DNA of 64,000 nt, from contig OX044352.1 of assembly GCA_943846655.1 (NCBI GenBank), positions 1-64,000 of the forward strand, in the 5' to 3' direction. Positions 36,155 to 47,220 of the stretch are shown in pieces. The first letter of the stretch is position 1, and the number at the start of each line of letters is the position of its first letter. The position numbers and the translations under genes were made by a program. The notes beneath the pieces are model-generated. The model was not told the origin of the DNA, searched no databases, and saw nothing but the letters and a program-made list of their open reading frames with translations. Origin of the DNA: Porticoccus sp002390525. Lineage in GTDB: Bacteria; Pseudomonadota; Gammaproteobacteria; Pseudomonadales; Porticoccaceae.

Positions 36155-37387
36155 ATGCAATATATAAAACAATCAAAAAAATTAAATGATGTTTGTTATG
36201 ACATTCGTGGCCCAATTCACGAGCATGCAAATCGCTTAGAAGAAGACGGGCACCGTATTCTTAAGCTTAACATTGGAAATCCTGGTGCATTCGGTTTTGA
36301 TGCGCCAGATGAAATAATCCAAGATGTTATACATAACTTACCAGACGCTCAAAGTTACTGTCATTCAAAAGGTCTCTATAGTGCAAGAAAAGCTGTTATG
36401 CAGCGTTGTCAGGTTATGGGCATACAAAATGTTGAGGTTGATGATATTTTTTTGGGTAATGGTGTCAGTGAATTAATAGTAATGGCTATGCAAGCTTTAC
36501 TTAACAATGAAGATGAGATTTTAATTCCTGCCCCAGACTACCCACTTTGGACTGCTTCTGTAAATCTAGCAGGAGGCAAAGCTATACATTACCTTTGTGA
36601 TGAAAAAAATGACTGGCAACCAGATATTGACGACATTGCTAAAAAAATTACAACAAAAACTCGTGGTATTGTCGTTATAAATCCAAATAATCCGACAGGC
36701 GCCGTTTACAGCAAAAATACTTTGAATAAAATAATTGCTCTAGCTAGAAAGTATAGTCTGATAATTTATGCTGATGAAATATATGATCGCATCTTATTTG
36801 ACGGAGCTAAACATATTCCTATTGCCAGCCTGGCTAGTGATGTGCTTTTTGTTACATTAAACGGGCTATCGAAAACCTATAGACTTGCTGGTTTTAGATC
36901 AGGGTGGCTAGTGGTAAGTGGGGCTAAAGAAATAGCTAAGAGCTATTTGGAGGGTCTCGAAACACTTTCTTCTGTTAGGCTTTGCGCTAATGTTCCTGCT
37001 ATGTATGCAATTCAGACTGCATTGGGTGGACGACAAAGTATCGAGGACTTAACTGGGCCAGGGGGTAGACTATTACTTCAAAGGGACACTGCTTGGTCTC
37101 TTCTAACAAATATACCTGGTGTAAGTTGTATAAAACCAAAAGCAGCAATGTATTTATTCCCTCGCTTGGACCCCAAAATATATCCAATAAAAAATGATGA
37201 AAGCTTTGTATTGAACTTATTGCTTGATAAAAAAATTCTTGTAGTTCAAGGTACGGCATTTAATTGGCCGGATCCGGATCATTTTCGTATTGTTTTTTTG
37301 CCAAGAGAAGATGATATAACAGAGGCGATTCACAGATTGTCTGATTTTTTAAAAAAATATCGTATTGATAATGGGACTGAAACTTAA
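36155..37387 (+). CDS. alaA: Alanine transaminase AlaA-like aminotransferase
   Basis: About 410 residues from ATG 36155, because homologues begin near MQYIKQSKKLNDVCYDIRGP; an upstream ATG at 36131 gives eight more residues. The fold-type I aminotransferase motifs are NPNNPTGAVYS, ADEIYDRILFDG and LSKTYRLAGFRSGW, with the PLP Lys in SKT. IGNPGAFGFDAPDE is typical of AlaA (YfbQ). It interconverts pyruvate and alanine with glutamate. Single gene; convergent with pdxB. Confidence 0.9.
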   Translation: MQYIKQSKKLNDVCYDIRGPIHEHANRLEEDGHRILKLNIGNPGAFGFDAPDEIIQDVIHNLPDAQSYCHSKGLYSARKAVMQRCQVMGIQNVEVDDIFLGNGVSELIVMAMQALLNNEDEILIPAPDYPLWTASVNLAGGKAIHYLCDEKNDWQPDIDDIAKKITTKTRGIVVINPNNPTGAVYSKNTLNKIIALARKYSLIIYADEIYDRILFDGAKHIPIASLASDVLFVTLNGLSKTYRLAGFRSGWLVVSGAKEIAKSYLEGLETLSSVRLCANVPAMYAIQTALGGRQSIEDLTGPGGRLLLQRDTAWSLLTNIPGVSCIKPKAAMYLFPRLDPKIYPIKNDESFVLNLLLDKKILVVQGTAFNWPDPDHFRIVFLPREDDITEAIHRLSDFLKKYRIDNGTET

Positions 37388-37421
37388 TTAGATAAAAATT
37401 TCAGCTGTAGAAAATTCCCTT

Positions 37422-38510
37422 CTAGGTGATCTTGAAGCCGATCTTTCGTAAATTTTGGGCTAAAGAATTTTCAGTATTTTTAGTCAAATGATATCTATTA
37501 AACTCGTATCTTTTTGGACAATTTTTTCTTAAAGCATCAAATTCAGCTGAAATATCTCCTGTTTTTTTTAATAAAACATTCCTCATTTGGTGATCTATTT
37601 TTTTTATATCAAAAGTAGCAGTTACTGCTGCGTTCATAGAAGTGGGGGATAATTGAAAGAATTTATTCTGGGGAGGCGCGCCAGGATAATCAATACTATA
37701 TTTAGAGCAAAAGGCTTCAAATATCATTTCTGTTCCTTTGATCTTTCCATCATAGCTATAACCTGCAATATGAGGGGAACAAATATCGACTAACTCCAGT
37801 AGAGGTAGTGAAATATTCGGCTCATTCTCCCATACATCAAGGGATACCTGAGAAAAGCTAGTTGACAAAAAATTTATTAATGATTTATTGTCAATTACTG
37901 CGCCTCTACTAGAATTAATAAGTAAAATATCTTTTTTGAGTCTCAAAAAAACTTCATCGTTGAACATGTGATATGTCGGGAAAGGTCCGTCTATAGTTAA
38001 AGGTACGTGTATCGACAAAATATCTGACTTAATTGCCTTCTCAAAAGATACCAAGTGTTTATTTTTTTTAGCATCCAAAAATGGATCATAACAGTGGCAT
38101 TTCACTCCAATATCATCAAGTATATGATATAACTTTCCACCAATATTCCCACAACCAATTATGCCAACTGTTTGATCCATCCAGTGGGCACGCAAAGAAC
38201 ATAAAACTGAAATGACATACTGAATAACTGCCCTAGAATTACAGCCTGGAGCATTAGAAAAATCGATGCCCTGCTCCTGCAGATAGAGTTCGTCAACGTG
38301 ATCAGAACCAATAGTTGCAGATCCAACAAACCTTATCTTGCTATTTTTTAATAGATTTTCGTTTACTTGCGTAATAGACCTTACTAATAAAACGTCAGCG
38401 AACCTAACATCTTCTGAGCAAATTTCTCGGCCAGGAAGCATTGTAATATCACCATATGGAGAAAACAGCTCTTGCACCAAAGGCATGCTATTATCAGCAA
38501 TAATTTTCAT
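37422..38510 (-). CDS. pdxB: Erythronate-4-phosphate dehydrogenase PdxB
   Basis: 362 residues. MKIIADNSMPLVQELFSPYG is a typical PdxB start. VGIIGCGNIGGKLYHIL (about 118-134) binds NAD, and ICSPHIAGYSYDGKIKGTEM carries the catalytic His. A C-terminal dimerisation domain of about 80 residues is present. It performs the second step of deoxyxylulose-5-phosphate-dependent vitamin B6 synthesis. EpmC lies 23 bases upstream on the same strand, so the two form an operon. Confidence 0.94.
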   Translation of the reverse strand: MKIIADNSMPLVQELFSPYGDITMLPGREICSEDVRFADVLLVRSITQVNENLLKNSKIRFVGSATIGSDHVDELYLQEQGIDFSNAPGCNSRAVIQYVISVLCSLRAHWMDQTVGIIGCGNIGGKLYHILDDIGVKCHCYDPFLDAKKNKHLVSFEKAIKSDILSIHVPLTIDGPFPTYHMFNDEVFLRLKKDILLINSSRGAVIDNKSLINFLSTSFSQVSLDVWENEPNISLPLLELVDICSPHIAGYSYDGKIKGTEMIFEAFCSKYSIDYPGAPPQNKFFQLSPTSMNAAVTATFDIKKIDHQMRNVLLKKTGDISAEFDALRKNCPKRYEFNRYHLTKNTENSLAQNLRKIGFKIT

Positions 38511-38533
38511 TATATTTAACCCACTTTATAGAC

Positions 38534-39115
38534 TTATTGCTCTGAACAAAATTGATAAAGAGATGAATCAAAGGGATTTATACCAGTATAACAAACTAAA
38601 GTATTCACAAATAATAGCGCTCGATTCGGTAAAGATTCAATACACCAAGTATGTGCTTGATCAGAGATCGCTTTTGAAAAATACCAGCTAGGCTCGCGAT
38701 CGCCATCTAAATTATCGACACTGACATGAAATATGTTATTTGAGGCAATTGAGAAAATCCATTCAAGTGCTTGGGGTTTAACTTCAACCTCTTCAAATTT
38801 TTTTTGTGCGATATTTGATCGCCCATCTGAATTATACCAGTAACCATAATCGATCATTTTAAGCCTTTCATCGCCTGCGAGACACCAGTGTGCAACCTCA
38901 TGCAAAGCGCTAGAAACATAATTGTTACAAAAAATCAGTCTATTAGTTTTGCAATCAGAGTTAGAAGGTAGGTATATTGGTTCATTTGCTCCGCCCTCAA
39001 GCCTAATATTGTATCTAGAAAAAAATAAACCATTAAAAATAAGAATTATCTCCTCTGAACTTAATGGAACTTTATGTTTTAGAACAGAGGGTTCTGGAAT
39101 CGGGAATTTCACCAC
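38534..39115 (-). CDS. epmC: Elongation factor P hydroxylase EpmC
   Basis: 193 residues. ALHEVAHWCLAGDERLK (about 71-87) holds the His/Glu metal site, and DYGYWYNSDGRS follows, both typical of EpmC (YfcM). It hydroxylates the lysyl-lysine of EF-P added by EpmA and EpmB, which are not in the window. First gene of epmC-pdxB on the minus strand; the 218 bases to the divergent gene at 39333 hold an inverted repeat. Confidence 0.92.
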   Translation of the reverse strand: MVKFPIPEPSVLKHKVPLSSEEIILIFNGLFFSRYNIRLEGGANEPIYLPSNSDCKTNRLIFCNNYVSSALHEVAHWCLAGDERLKMIDYGYWYNSDGRSNIAQKKFEEVEVKPQALEWIFSIASNNIFHVSVDNLDGDREPSWYFSKAISDQAHTWCIESLPNRALLFVNTLVCYTGINPFDSSLYQFCSEQ

Positions 39116-39274
39116 TTAATATTCCTCCACATAAATCAATTTATCTAACTAAACTATATGATATATTTTTTGTATCTTTAATATTAATTAAAAAATATAG
39201 CACTATATGTTGTACTTTTTTTCAATCAGTAGTACCTTATGTTGTGTATTAAATGAAATATTAACAATTTAGTT

Positions 39275-39304
39275 GATTAACTATTATCCTCACAATAGTT
39301 AATC
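39275..39304. repeat. Perfect 11-bp inverted repeat ahead of hypothetical gene
   Basis: GATTAACTATT (39275-39285) and AATAGTTAATC (39294-39304) are exact complements around the 8-base spacer ATCCTCAC. It ends 28 bases before ATG 39333, and the GAGGG ribosome-binding site follows at 39321-39325. There is no T-run, so it is more likely an operator or 5'-leader hairpin than a terminator. Confidence 0.6.
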
Positions 39305-39332
39305 ATATTAACTTATATTTGAGGGATATATT

Positions 39333-40025
39333 ATGACTACCTCAACACCGAAATTCAAAACAAATAATGTTATTGATATTTTTTCTCGTCGACCTTATTC
39401 GCACTCGAATATAAAAAAATTTAATCGCTTGGCTCCAGAATATGATGGTTTGGAGATGATATATTCAAATGAAAGCAACCCAACAAAGTTGTTTAGTATT
39501 AAAGTTTTATGCTGGGGGCTGCGGTCAGATGGAAAGGTTGTTGGCTTGGTCCCATGGTTAGATAAAATTGTTCCATGTACACAGATACAGGACCCTCTCA
39601 ATGGTCGCTGGGAAGGATATTTTGATCCCAAGAATGATGAGATTTTTTATGAGGCGCCAGTTCATAAGATTATCGAACTAGAGACTGCCTTTGAGCAATA
39701 TGGTAATCATGAGATTTTTGAAGGTGTTATTCAAGAAATACCCGATATTATTGGCACCCATGCGGTTCTTTCAAGTGATGGATTTAAGAATATAACCCTA
39801 AAAGAAGTAGTTAGCTGGACTTTACTCTCAACTGGTTCAATAGAATGCATGCTAATAGATGATTCTAAAGTAAGCTCTACTCCTGTTCTACCTGGAGACA
39901 AGTGTCTATATACTGGTAGCAATGAAAAAGGTTTCAAATATTTCTTTCAACACCATATAGCAAACAAGATCAAGGCCAGGGACCCCAAAGCTCTTGAAGC
40001 TATAGCTCTTCTTGTTGATACATAG
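39333..40025 (+). CDS. Conserved hypothetical protein
   Basis: 230 residues, soluble, with no signal peptide. Features are VLCWGLRSDGKVVGLVPWLD (about 59-78), DPLNGRWEGYFDPKNDEIFY (about 87-106) and PVHKIIELETAFE. I recall similar proteins in Oceanospirillales and pseudomonads but no function. GAGGG RBS lies 8 bases ahead of the ATG, and an 11-bp inverted repeat sits upstream. It is convergent with the YheU-family gene. Confidence 0.7.
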   Translation: MTTSTPKFKTNNVIDIFSRRPYSHSNIKKFNRLAPEYDGLEMIYSNESNPTKLFSIKVLCWGLRSDGKVVGLVPWLDKIVPCTQIQDPLNGRWEGYFDPKNDEIFYEAPVHKIIELETAFEQYGNHEIFEGVIQEIPDIIGTHAVLSSDGFKNITLKEVVSWTLLSTGSIECMLIDDSKVSSTPVLPGDKCLYTGSNEKGFKYFFQHHIANKIKARDPKALEAIALLVDT

Positions 40026-40052
40026 TTAATTATATGACTGGTGATTGGTTTG

Positions 40053-40286
40053 CTAAATTTTTTTAATGCTAGAGAGCTCCTCTTTGGTGATTAAGTTGCA
40101 ACTTTCTGTTTTAGGATCGAACACTATCAGCACATCACCTCTCATTATTTTTAGCCGAGCCTTCTTTATTTGAGCATCCAGCTTTACTTCTTTCTTCCCA
40201 TAATCAGTTCCTTCTCTATTAATAAATTCCTCGATAATAGAAACCAAAATTTCATCCGCTAGCTTGTTCGGTGGTATTTCAATCAT
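40053..40286 (-). CDS. yheU: YheU-family protein (UPF0270)
   Basis: 77 residues. MIEIPPNKLADEILVSIIEE and EFINREGTDYGKKEVKLDAQ are almost diagnostic of UPF0270. Small soluble protein of unknown function, often found near ribosome-associated or stress genes in gammaproteobacteria. Single gene. Confidence 0.92.
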   Translation of the reverse strand: MIEIPPNKLADEILVSIIEEFINREGTDYGKKEVKLDAQIKKARLKIMRGDVLIVFDPKTESCNLITKEELSSIKKI

Positions 40287-40375
40287 GAGTCATTTCCAAT
40301 ATGAGAAAAATCCAACTAGACTATAATGCTATGTTTATACCATAAAAATTGCAGATTCAGATAGAAGGATTTCTA

Positions 40376-40900
40376 ATGGAACAATATTTAACTCTTACAG
40401 TAATAACTGATGATCGACCCGGTATTGTCGAGAAGATTGCAAAAGTAGTTCTCCTTAATCAAGGCAGCTGGCTTGAAAGCAATATGTCAAGACTTGCTGG
40501 AAAATTTGCTGGTGTCCTTTTAGTAAAAACCTCCCAGAACAACCAAGCTAATTTATTAAGAGACTTAAAGGAACTCAGCAATGAAGGTATAAAAATTATT
40601 GCAGAGCTTACAAATAATTTAAATCATGAGCCAGATGAGCGTTATCTTTTAAACCTTGTTGGCAATGATAGGCCTGGCATAATAGGTGCGCTCTCATCGA
40701 TATTAGCAGAATTAAATGTCAATGTGGAAGAACTTTGCACTAATTGCGAAGATGCTCCAATGAGCTCAGAATTGCTCTTTAGGGCCTCTGCTGTCATCAG
40801 TTTTTCGGGTGCATCAAAAGTTACTAGTGCTTTGATTCAAGAAGAACTGGAATTGTTATCGGACGATCTAATCATCGAGCTGGAGTTACTAGAGGAGTAA
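40376..40900 (+). CDS. ACT-domain protein (GcvR-like)
   Basis: About 174 residues from ATG 40376, supported by AAGGA upstream; an earlier ATG at 40349 lacks one. Two ACT domains: LTLTVITDDRPGIVEKIAKV (about 4-23) and LLNLVGNDRPGIIGALSSIL (about 89-108). It matches glycine cleavage repressor-like proteins (GcvR), which bind amino acids and regulate GcvA. No DNA-binding motif. No partner in view. Confidence 0.85.
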   Translation: MEQYLTLTVITDDRPGIVEKIAKVVLLNQGSWLESNMSRLAGKFAGVLLVKTSQNNQANLLRDLKELSNEGIKIIAELTNNLNHEPDERYLLNLVGNDRPGIIGALSSILAELNVNVEELCTNCEDAPMSSELLFRASAVISFSGASKVTSALIQEELELLSDDLIIELELLEE

Positions 40901-40997
40901 GGCTTAGATCTTTCTTCGCCTGAGATTAAAATTTTGTAGTAAAATACAGAATTCAAACATATAACATGAAGACACATAACATATTCTTTCGTTTATT

Positions 40998-41462
40998 ATG
41001 CTAAATATAGTCTTATTTGAACCGGAAATACCACCTAATACTGGTAATATAATTAGGCTATCAGCAAATACAGGTTTTTCACTTCATCTTATCGAACCAC
41101 TAGGTTTTCAACTAGATGACAAACGTCTCAGACGAGCAGGTTTAGACTATAGCGAGTGCCAAAAAACAAGCGTTCATGCAAATTGGAATGACTTTTTGAG
41201 GAACGAATCTCCAGAAAGAATATTTGCAATTAGCACAAAAGGTTCAACTTTTTATACAAATATAAAATTTTCAATTGGTGATACGCTAGTTTTCGGACCA
41301 GAAACAAGAGGGCTGTCAGAAGAATTTCGTAAGGCTCTCCCATTGAATAATATACTTCGAATTCCAATGCAGCCACAAAGTAGAAGTATGAATCTATCAA
41401 ATTCAGTTGCAACAGTTGTTTATGAAGCATGGCGACAATTGAACTTTGAAGGTAGCACTTAA
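40998..41462 (+). CDS. trmL: tRNA 2'-O-methyltransferase TrmL
   Basis: 154 residues. IVLFEPEIPPNTGNIIRLSA (residues 4-23) and LVFGPETRGLSEEF are SPOUT-class motifs, with RIPMQPQSRSMNLSNSVATV forming the knot. TrmL methylates the 2'-OH of nucleotide 34 in tRNA-Leu. The flavodoxin gene starts 14 bases downstream, so they are probably co-transcribed. Confidence 0.94.
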   Translation: MLNIVLFEPEIPPNTGNIIRLSANTGFSLHLIEPLGFQLDDKRLRRAGLDYSECQKTSVHANWNDFLRNESPERIFAISTKGSTFYTNIKFSIGDTLVFGPETRGLSEEFRKALPLNNILRIPMQPQSRSMNLSNSVATVVYEAWRQLNFEGST

Positions 41463-41476
41463 AACAAGAGGGCACG

Positions 41477-42079
41477 ATGACAAACTCAGTGGATGTGATA
41501 AATCGAAAAAAATTTAGTAGTTTATCTATTGGTTTATTCTATGGTACATCTACTTGTTATACAGAAATTGTAGCCGAAAAAATTGCATTACAGCTTAGCA
41601 ACTGCACTTATGAAAGCATTAATGTGGATCTATATAATATTTTAGACGAGCCCATTTCATCTATGGAGGCATATGATTGTCTTATAATGGGTATACCCAC
41701 ATGGGATTACGGAGAAATTCAAGAGGATTGGGAGAGAATATGGAATGATATCGATAAACTCGATTTCAATGGAAAAACAGTTGCATTATATGGTTTAGGC
41801 GACCAAATTGGATACCCAGACTGGTTTCTGGATGCTATGGGTTATTTGTGGGCTAAGATTTCTGCTCAAGGTGCAACAACTATAGGTTATTGGCCTACAT
41901 TGGGGTTTGATTTCAACGAATCGAAAGCTCTAACAAAAGATAAAAAATACTTTGTTGGCTTAGCAATAGATGATGCAAATGAATTTGATCTTACAGATGA
42001 ACGTATTTCGGTTTGGTGCAATCAGATTCGCAAAGAATTTAAGTCTAAATCAAATATTTATAAAGCTATCGAGGCCTGA
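41477..42079 (+). CDS. Flavodoxin (FldB-like)
   Basis: 200 residues. GLFYGTSTCYTEIVAEKIA (about 19-37) is the FMN phosphate loop, CLIMGIPTWDYGEIQEDW the FMN-stacking Trp region, and YGLGDQIGYPDWFLDAMGYL the long-chain flavodoxin signature. It carries electrons in the cytoplasm. It follows trmL and directly precedes mnmC. Both this protein and the flavodoxin at 48.7 kb share the WPTxGFD/YD segment, so the window has two paralogues. Confidence 0.9.
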   Translation: MTNSVDVINRKKFSSLSIGLFYGTSTCYTEIVAEKIALQLSNCTYESINVDLYNILDEPISSMEAYDCLIMGIPTWDYGEIQEDWERIWNDIDKLDFNGKTVALYGLGDQIGYPDWFLDAMGYLWAKISAQGATTIGYWPTLGFDFNESKALTKDKKYFVGLAIDDANEFDLTDERISVWCNQIRKEFKSKSNIYKAIEA

Positions 42080-42081
42080 TT

Positions 42082-44185
42082 TTGCATAAGCAAAAAAGTC
42101 TCAAAAAAAACAAGCACTCTGTTCTTGAAGCGAAAGTAAGATGGATTGAAAATTTTTCATCATATGCTTTGTTATCCGGAAATATATATTTATCTGACCA
42201 ATTGGCAATAGATACCAGACGGCATGTGTTTTTTGGTGGGAATGACCTTGCCAAGCGATGGGGTGCTGAAAAAAATTTATCGTTTACAATCGGAGAAACC
42301 GGTTTTGGTGCTGGGCTTAATTTTTTGATTACAGCCGAAGCATGGCTTAAATATCGTGGACTTGAGGGAACTGGTGTTCTTAATTTCGTTTCTACTGAAA
42401 ATTCTCCTCTTCCCAAGAAAGATCTCATCCGTATTTTATCTCTAACACCAGAATTTTCTGAACTGGCGAATGATCTTATTGAATATTATCCACCACCAAT
42501 TTCTGGAATTCATAGGCTATATTTTAAGGACAAAAATATAGCTTTAACGCTGATGTATGGCGATGCATACGATATGCTTTCATCAATAAAAAATAGTGAG
42601 CATCCATTTTTTGAAAGAGAAAATAACCCTATTTTTGATGCATGGTTTTTAGATGGTTTCTCTCCAAAAAATAATCCAGAGATATGGTCAGCTGAAGTAT
42701 TCAAGATAATCACCAACTTAAGTCAACCTGGAACAACATTTAGTGCATCAACCACAGATAACTTTACTAAAGAAAGATTAATTCAAGCTGGATTTTCCTC
42801 AGAAATTATTACTCACAGTAAACCAAAAGTCGGGTATATCAGAGGTCAACTTGTAGACTGGAAAAATAAAAACATACCAAAAAAGAGCTGGAATCCAGCT
42901 TTATTTAATTCCTCTCATACGGCGCCATGGTATTTAACCCCAGAGATAAAAAAACCCAGTAAAGCTATAATCATAGGTGGAGGGATATCCGGGTGTTCAA
43001 CTGCTAGGGCTTTAGCTGAGCGTGGAATTTCTGTAACTTTGATTGAGCGCCACAAAAGAGTAGCGCAAGAGGCTTCGGGTAATGCACAAGGTGTTCTTTA
43101 CCCTAAGCTTTCATCAAGTATTTCAGAAATTTCACGTTTTGGTATCTCATCATTAATTGTAGCAAGTAAATTTTATAAGAATTTCTTGGATAATAAACAA
43201 CCCAAAATATATGGGGACAGATGTGGAGTAATTATATTACCAAAGAAATCCGATGATATAGAAAATTTTAAACGAATCTCCTCAGTATACCCTGATGATT
43301 TTGTCAGGCTAATCATTAACAAAGAGCTTGATAAAACAGCTGGTCTACCTTTATCCAATAGGTTTGGATTATTTTTTCCACAACTTGGCTGGATTAGCCC
43401 CCCAGAAGCCTGTAGATCGCTTGTTGAGCATCCCTTGATTTCTGTTAAAAATGCAGAGGTTGAAGATATTCAATTAAAAAAAATCTCAGGATCAAAAGAA
43501 GAATCATGGGTTGCAACAGATAATATGAAAAAAACTCTAGAAACAGCAGATATAGCTGTAATTGCCTGTTCATTTGAAAGTAAAAAATTTAATCAAACAA
43601 ACTATCTCCCATTAACTAGGGTGAGAGGTCAGACTACAGCTATTCCTGCAAATAATATAACCTCCTGCCTAAAGACGAGTTCTTTGTGGCAAAAGCTATT
43701 TTCTTCCGGCGTTCAATAATGCTCATACGCTTGGTGCAACTTACAATGACTAGTGAAAATCAAGCATCAAACCTTATGAAGACCATGAAGAAAATATAAC
43801 CCAGCTAGATTTGCTAGATCAGTCACTTGCAGAAAATTTTGATCCAGTAGATGCATCTTCACTTGATGGTAGAACTTCATTTAGATGTACCACACCTGAT
43901 TTTTTACCTATTGTTGGTCCAGCGCCAAAACTTAATGATTATCTTAAAGATTACAAACTAATGAAGAAAAATGCTCGTTCACATATACCGATTCCAGGGG
44001 CTACCTGGAAGGGTTTATATTTAAATATTGGGCACGGCTCTAAAGGACTAAGTTATGCACCAATTTGCGCAGATCTTATTGCAAGCCAAGTATGTAAAGA
44101 GGTACCGCCATTAGAGTTAGATTTAAGGCGTGCGATTCATCCTGGTCGTTTTATTATCAGAGATATCAAGCGAAATAAGTTATGA
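42082..44185 (+). pseudogene. mnmC: MnmC bifunctional tRNA wobble-uridine enzyme, two frame changes
   Basis: TTG start at 42082, with GAGG 7 bases ahead; no closer ATG. The N-terminal methyltransferase has SFTIGETGFGAGLNFL (about 69-84). The C-terminal FAD oxidase has AIIIGGGISGCSTARALAER. The first frame ends at 43719; a change near 43705 gives LPAFNNAHTLGATYN, and another near 43790 rejoins ENITQLDLLDQSLAENFD through the stop at 44185. Rejoined length about 690 residues. It makes mnm5s2U34 in tRNA. It starts two bases after the flavodoxin stop. Probably intact with indel errors. Confidence 0.87.
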
Positions 44186-44278
44186 ACTTATATTAATCTT
44201 TTATAAAAAATAGCTAGATGTCGGCTCGACATGTAAAATATTCATTTAAATAGTTAAATTTTCCTCAAGGTCCTAATA

Positions 44279-47211
44279 ATGAAAACAGATTCAAATACAG
44301 TTGTGCACCCTGCCTTTGAGATTTTGAAAAAAAAACGAATAAACTCACTGGATATCGAAGTATCTGAGTTTCAACATAAAAAAACTGGAGCTCAGCACAT
44401 TCATATATCAGCAAAAAACATTGAAAATGTTTTTTTAGTTGCCCTCAGAACAGTACCAACTGACTCAACCGGTATAGCTCATATTCTTGAACATACCGCT
44501 CTATGTGGTAGCGAAAATTACCAAGTACGCGATCCTTTTTTTATGATGATTCGTCGATCTTTAAATACTTTTATGAATGCTTTTACTAGCTCTGATTGGA
44601 CAGCGTACCCGTTTGCAAGCCAGAATAAAAAAGATTTTAATAATTTGCTGGATGTATATCTTGATGCTGTTTTCTTCTCTCGATTGGATGAATTAGATTT
44701 TGCACAAGAAGGTCATCGAATTGAATTTAAGGATCCTGAAAATATAGAATCAGAGCTTGTATTTAAAGGAGTAGTTTTCAACGAAATGAAAGGAGCCATG
44801 GGCTCCATCACATCGATTATTTGGCAAACTCTATGCAAACACCTCTATCCTACGACAACCTATCGATTTAACAGTGGTGGTGATCCTGCATGTATTCCAG
44901 ATCTCACTCATGAGCAATTAATAGAATTTTATAGAACTCACTATCATCCATCTAACGCTATCTTTATGACCTTCGGTGATATTCCCGCAGAGGATCATCA
45001 AAAACGCTTCGAAAATCAGGTTTTACATAAATTTAATGTCTTGGATGAAAGAATTTCAGTTCCATAGTGAAAAGCGTTTTCTGAAACCTATCGCTATTCA
45101 GGAGAATTATGCTTTTAATGATGAAAGAGATTCCAAAAATAAAACACATATTATTATGGGCTGGCTTTTGGGTAGCACCACTAATTTAAAAGAAAACCTG
45201 GAGGCACAGTTATTATCAAGCGTGCTCTTAGATAACAGCGCATCGCCTTTGCAAAAAGCTTTAGAGGTGACTCATTTAGGTTCATCGCCATCTCCATTGT
45301 GCGGGCTTGACGATTCACAACTTGAACTATGTTTTGTCTGCGGTATAGAAGGAAGTAATGCAGAAAATTCAGATGCACTAGAAAATCTTGTATTAAGTGT
45401 ATTAGAGGATATTGTGCAGAACGGTATACCCCAGCCAGAATTAGAAGCCTCACTCCATCAACTAGAATTAAATCAACGCGAAATAGGTGGTGACGGCTAT
45501 CCTTATGGTTTACAGCTCATACTCACAGCACTAACAAATGCAACGCATAGAGGTGATCCAATTGCCTTACTAGATATTGAAGAAGCCTTAGGTCAGCTGC
45601 AAAAGAGATATTAAGGACCCTAGCTATATCAAACAACTTACGAGTCGCCTTCTTCTTAAAAATAATCATAGAGTTAGGCTCACACTTGTTCCTGACAGTA
45701 AAATGACGGAAATAAACGACGCTGTTGAAGCAGAACGCCTGGCCACTATAAAAAACAACCTCGATAAAGAGGGTCAACAAGCTCTAATTAATAAATCATT
45801 AGAGTTAATTAAGCGGCAAAGTAATGTGGATGATGAATCGATCTTACCTAAGGTTGGATTAGAGGATATTCCAGAAAAAATGGCTGCTACTCCTAATAAG
45901 ACTAACCATAATGGTTCTCCTTCGCTTAATTTATATGATTCTGGAACTAACGGGCTCATATATCAGCAAGTAATCGTTGACCTTCCTGAATTAACACCTG
46001 AGCAAATAAGCCTTCTTCCTATTTACACTAAAGCCCTCACAGAGCTCGGAATTGACGGTAGAAGCTATTTAGATACACAACGCTGGCAATCACAGGTTAG
46101 TGGTGGCATAAGTGCTCATGTGGACGCTAAGGGATCTCTAAATCATATGGAGTCGCTTTCCGGTCATCTGACTATCTCAACTAAGGGGTTAGTAAAAAAT
46201 CAAGCGGCTTTAAAAGATCTAATACAAGCTACCCTAGAAAAACCTAGATTTGACGAATTATCTAGAATCAAAGAAATAATCGAACAAAAAAAGGCAAGGC
46301 AGGAGACTGCTATTACTGGTATTGGTCAAAAATTAGCTATGGTTGCTGCCTCAAGGGGAATTTCACCAATAGGAGGACTGGCCCACCAATGGCAAGGATT
46401 AGGATCAATTATTGAGACTAAAAGATTAAATAATGAAACAACAAAAAAACAATCTCTAGTAAATCTGGGTGATAAGCTATCTGAGCTACACCAGATGATT
46501 TTGTTGATGCCAAGAAAACACCTAATAATAGGGGAAGCCGAGAAGTTTCATAATAATACGTCTATAGCTAGTAAATTTTATGATGAAAGGGCTAACCAAA
46601 AGTTAAAGACATTTGAATGTAACTATCAAGAGTGTAAGGTTTTAGAGTTTTGGGAATTAAATACTCCTGTCAATTTTTGTGCGAAATCCTACCCAACGGT
46701 TTCTATAAACCATCCAGATGCAGCTCCATTAACAGTATTAGGTGAGTTTTTAAGAAATGGTTATCTTCATGGGGCAATAAGAGAGAGAGGTGGAGCATAT
46801 GGCGGAGGGGCACTCCAAGATAACAATATTTCTAGCTTTAAGTTTTTCTCTTATAGAGACCCCCGTCTCGAGGAAACATTAAAAGATTTTGATTCTTCAA
46901 TAGACTGGATAAAAAATAATGCGCATAAAGATAATCAAGTTGAAGAGGCGATACTTGGTGTAATTAGCTCTATAGACAAGCCCTCTTCACCAGCAGGTCA
47001 AGTTATACAAACTTTTCATGCTGAGCTTTATGGAAGAACACAGGAAATTTTGGAGTTGTTTAGATCTCGTGTCACAGAAGTTGCATCTAGTGATCTTCGA
47101 AGAGTTGCTGAAAAATATCTTGTTGAAGCAAATTCCAATGTTGCTGTGGTAAGCAATAAACAAAATCTTGCTATTGCTGATCGTATGAATCTATCAATAA
47201 TGACTCTTTAG
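44279..47211 (+). pseudogene. M16C metallopeptidase (PreP-like), two frame changes
   Basis: ATG 44279 begins PAFEILKKKRINSLDIEVSE. The zinc site HILEHTALCGS (HxxEH, about residue 64) and the distal VVFNEMKGAMGS glutamate mark the M16C branch. The frame ends at 45067, resumes in frame 44976-45614 and again from 45703 to the stop at 47211, including RERGGAYGGGALQDNNISSF. Total about 975 residues, the usual length for PreP. It degrades peptides in a closed chamber. Frame changes near 45055 and 45610 are probably sequencing indels. Confidence 0.86.
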
Positions 47212-47220
47212 GTGTAACAA

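Noticed and set aside
44216..44234. Short hairpin ATGTCG/CGACAT after mnmC as a terminator
   Set aside because: Only six base pairs with a three-base loop and no T-run, so not supported.
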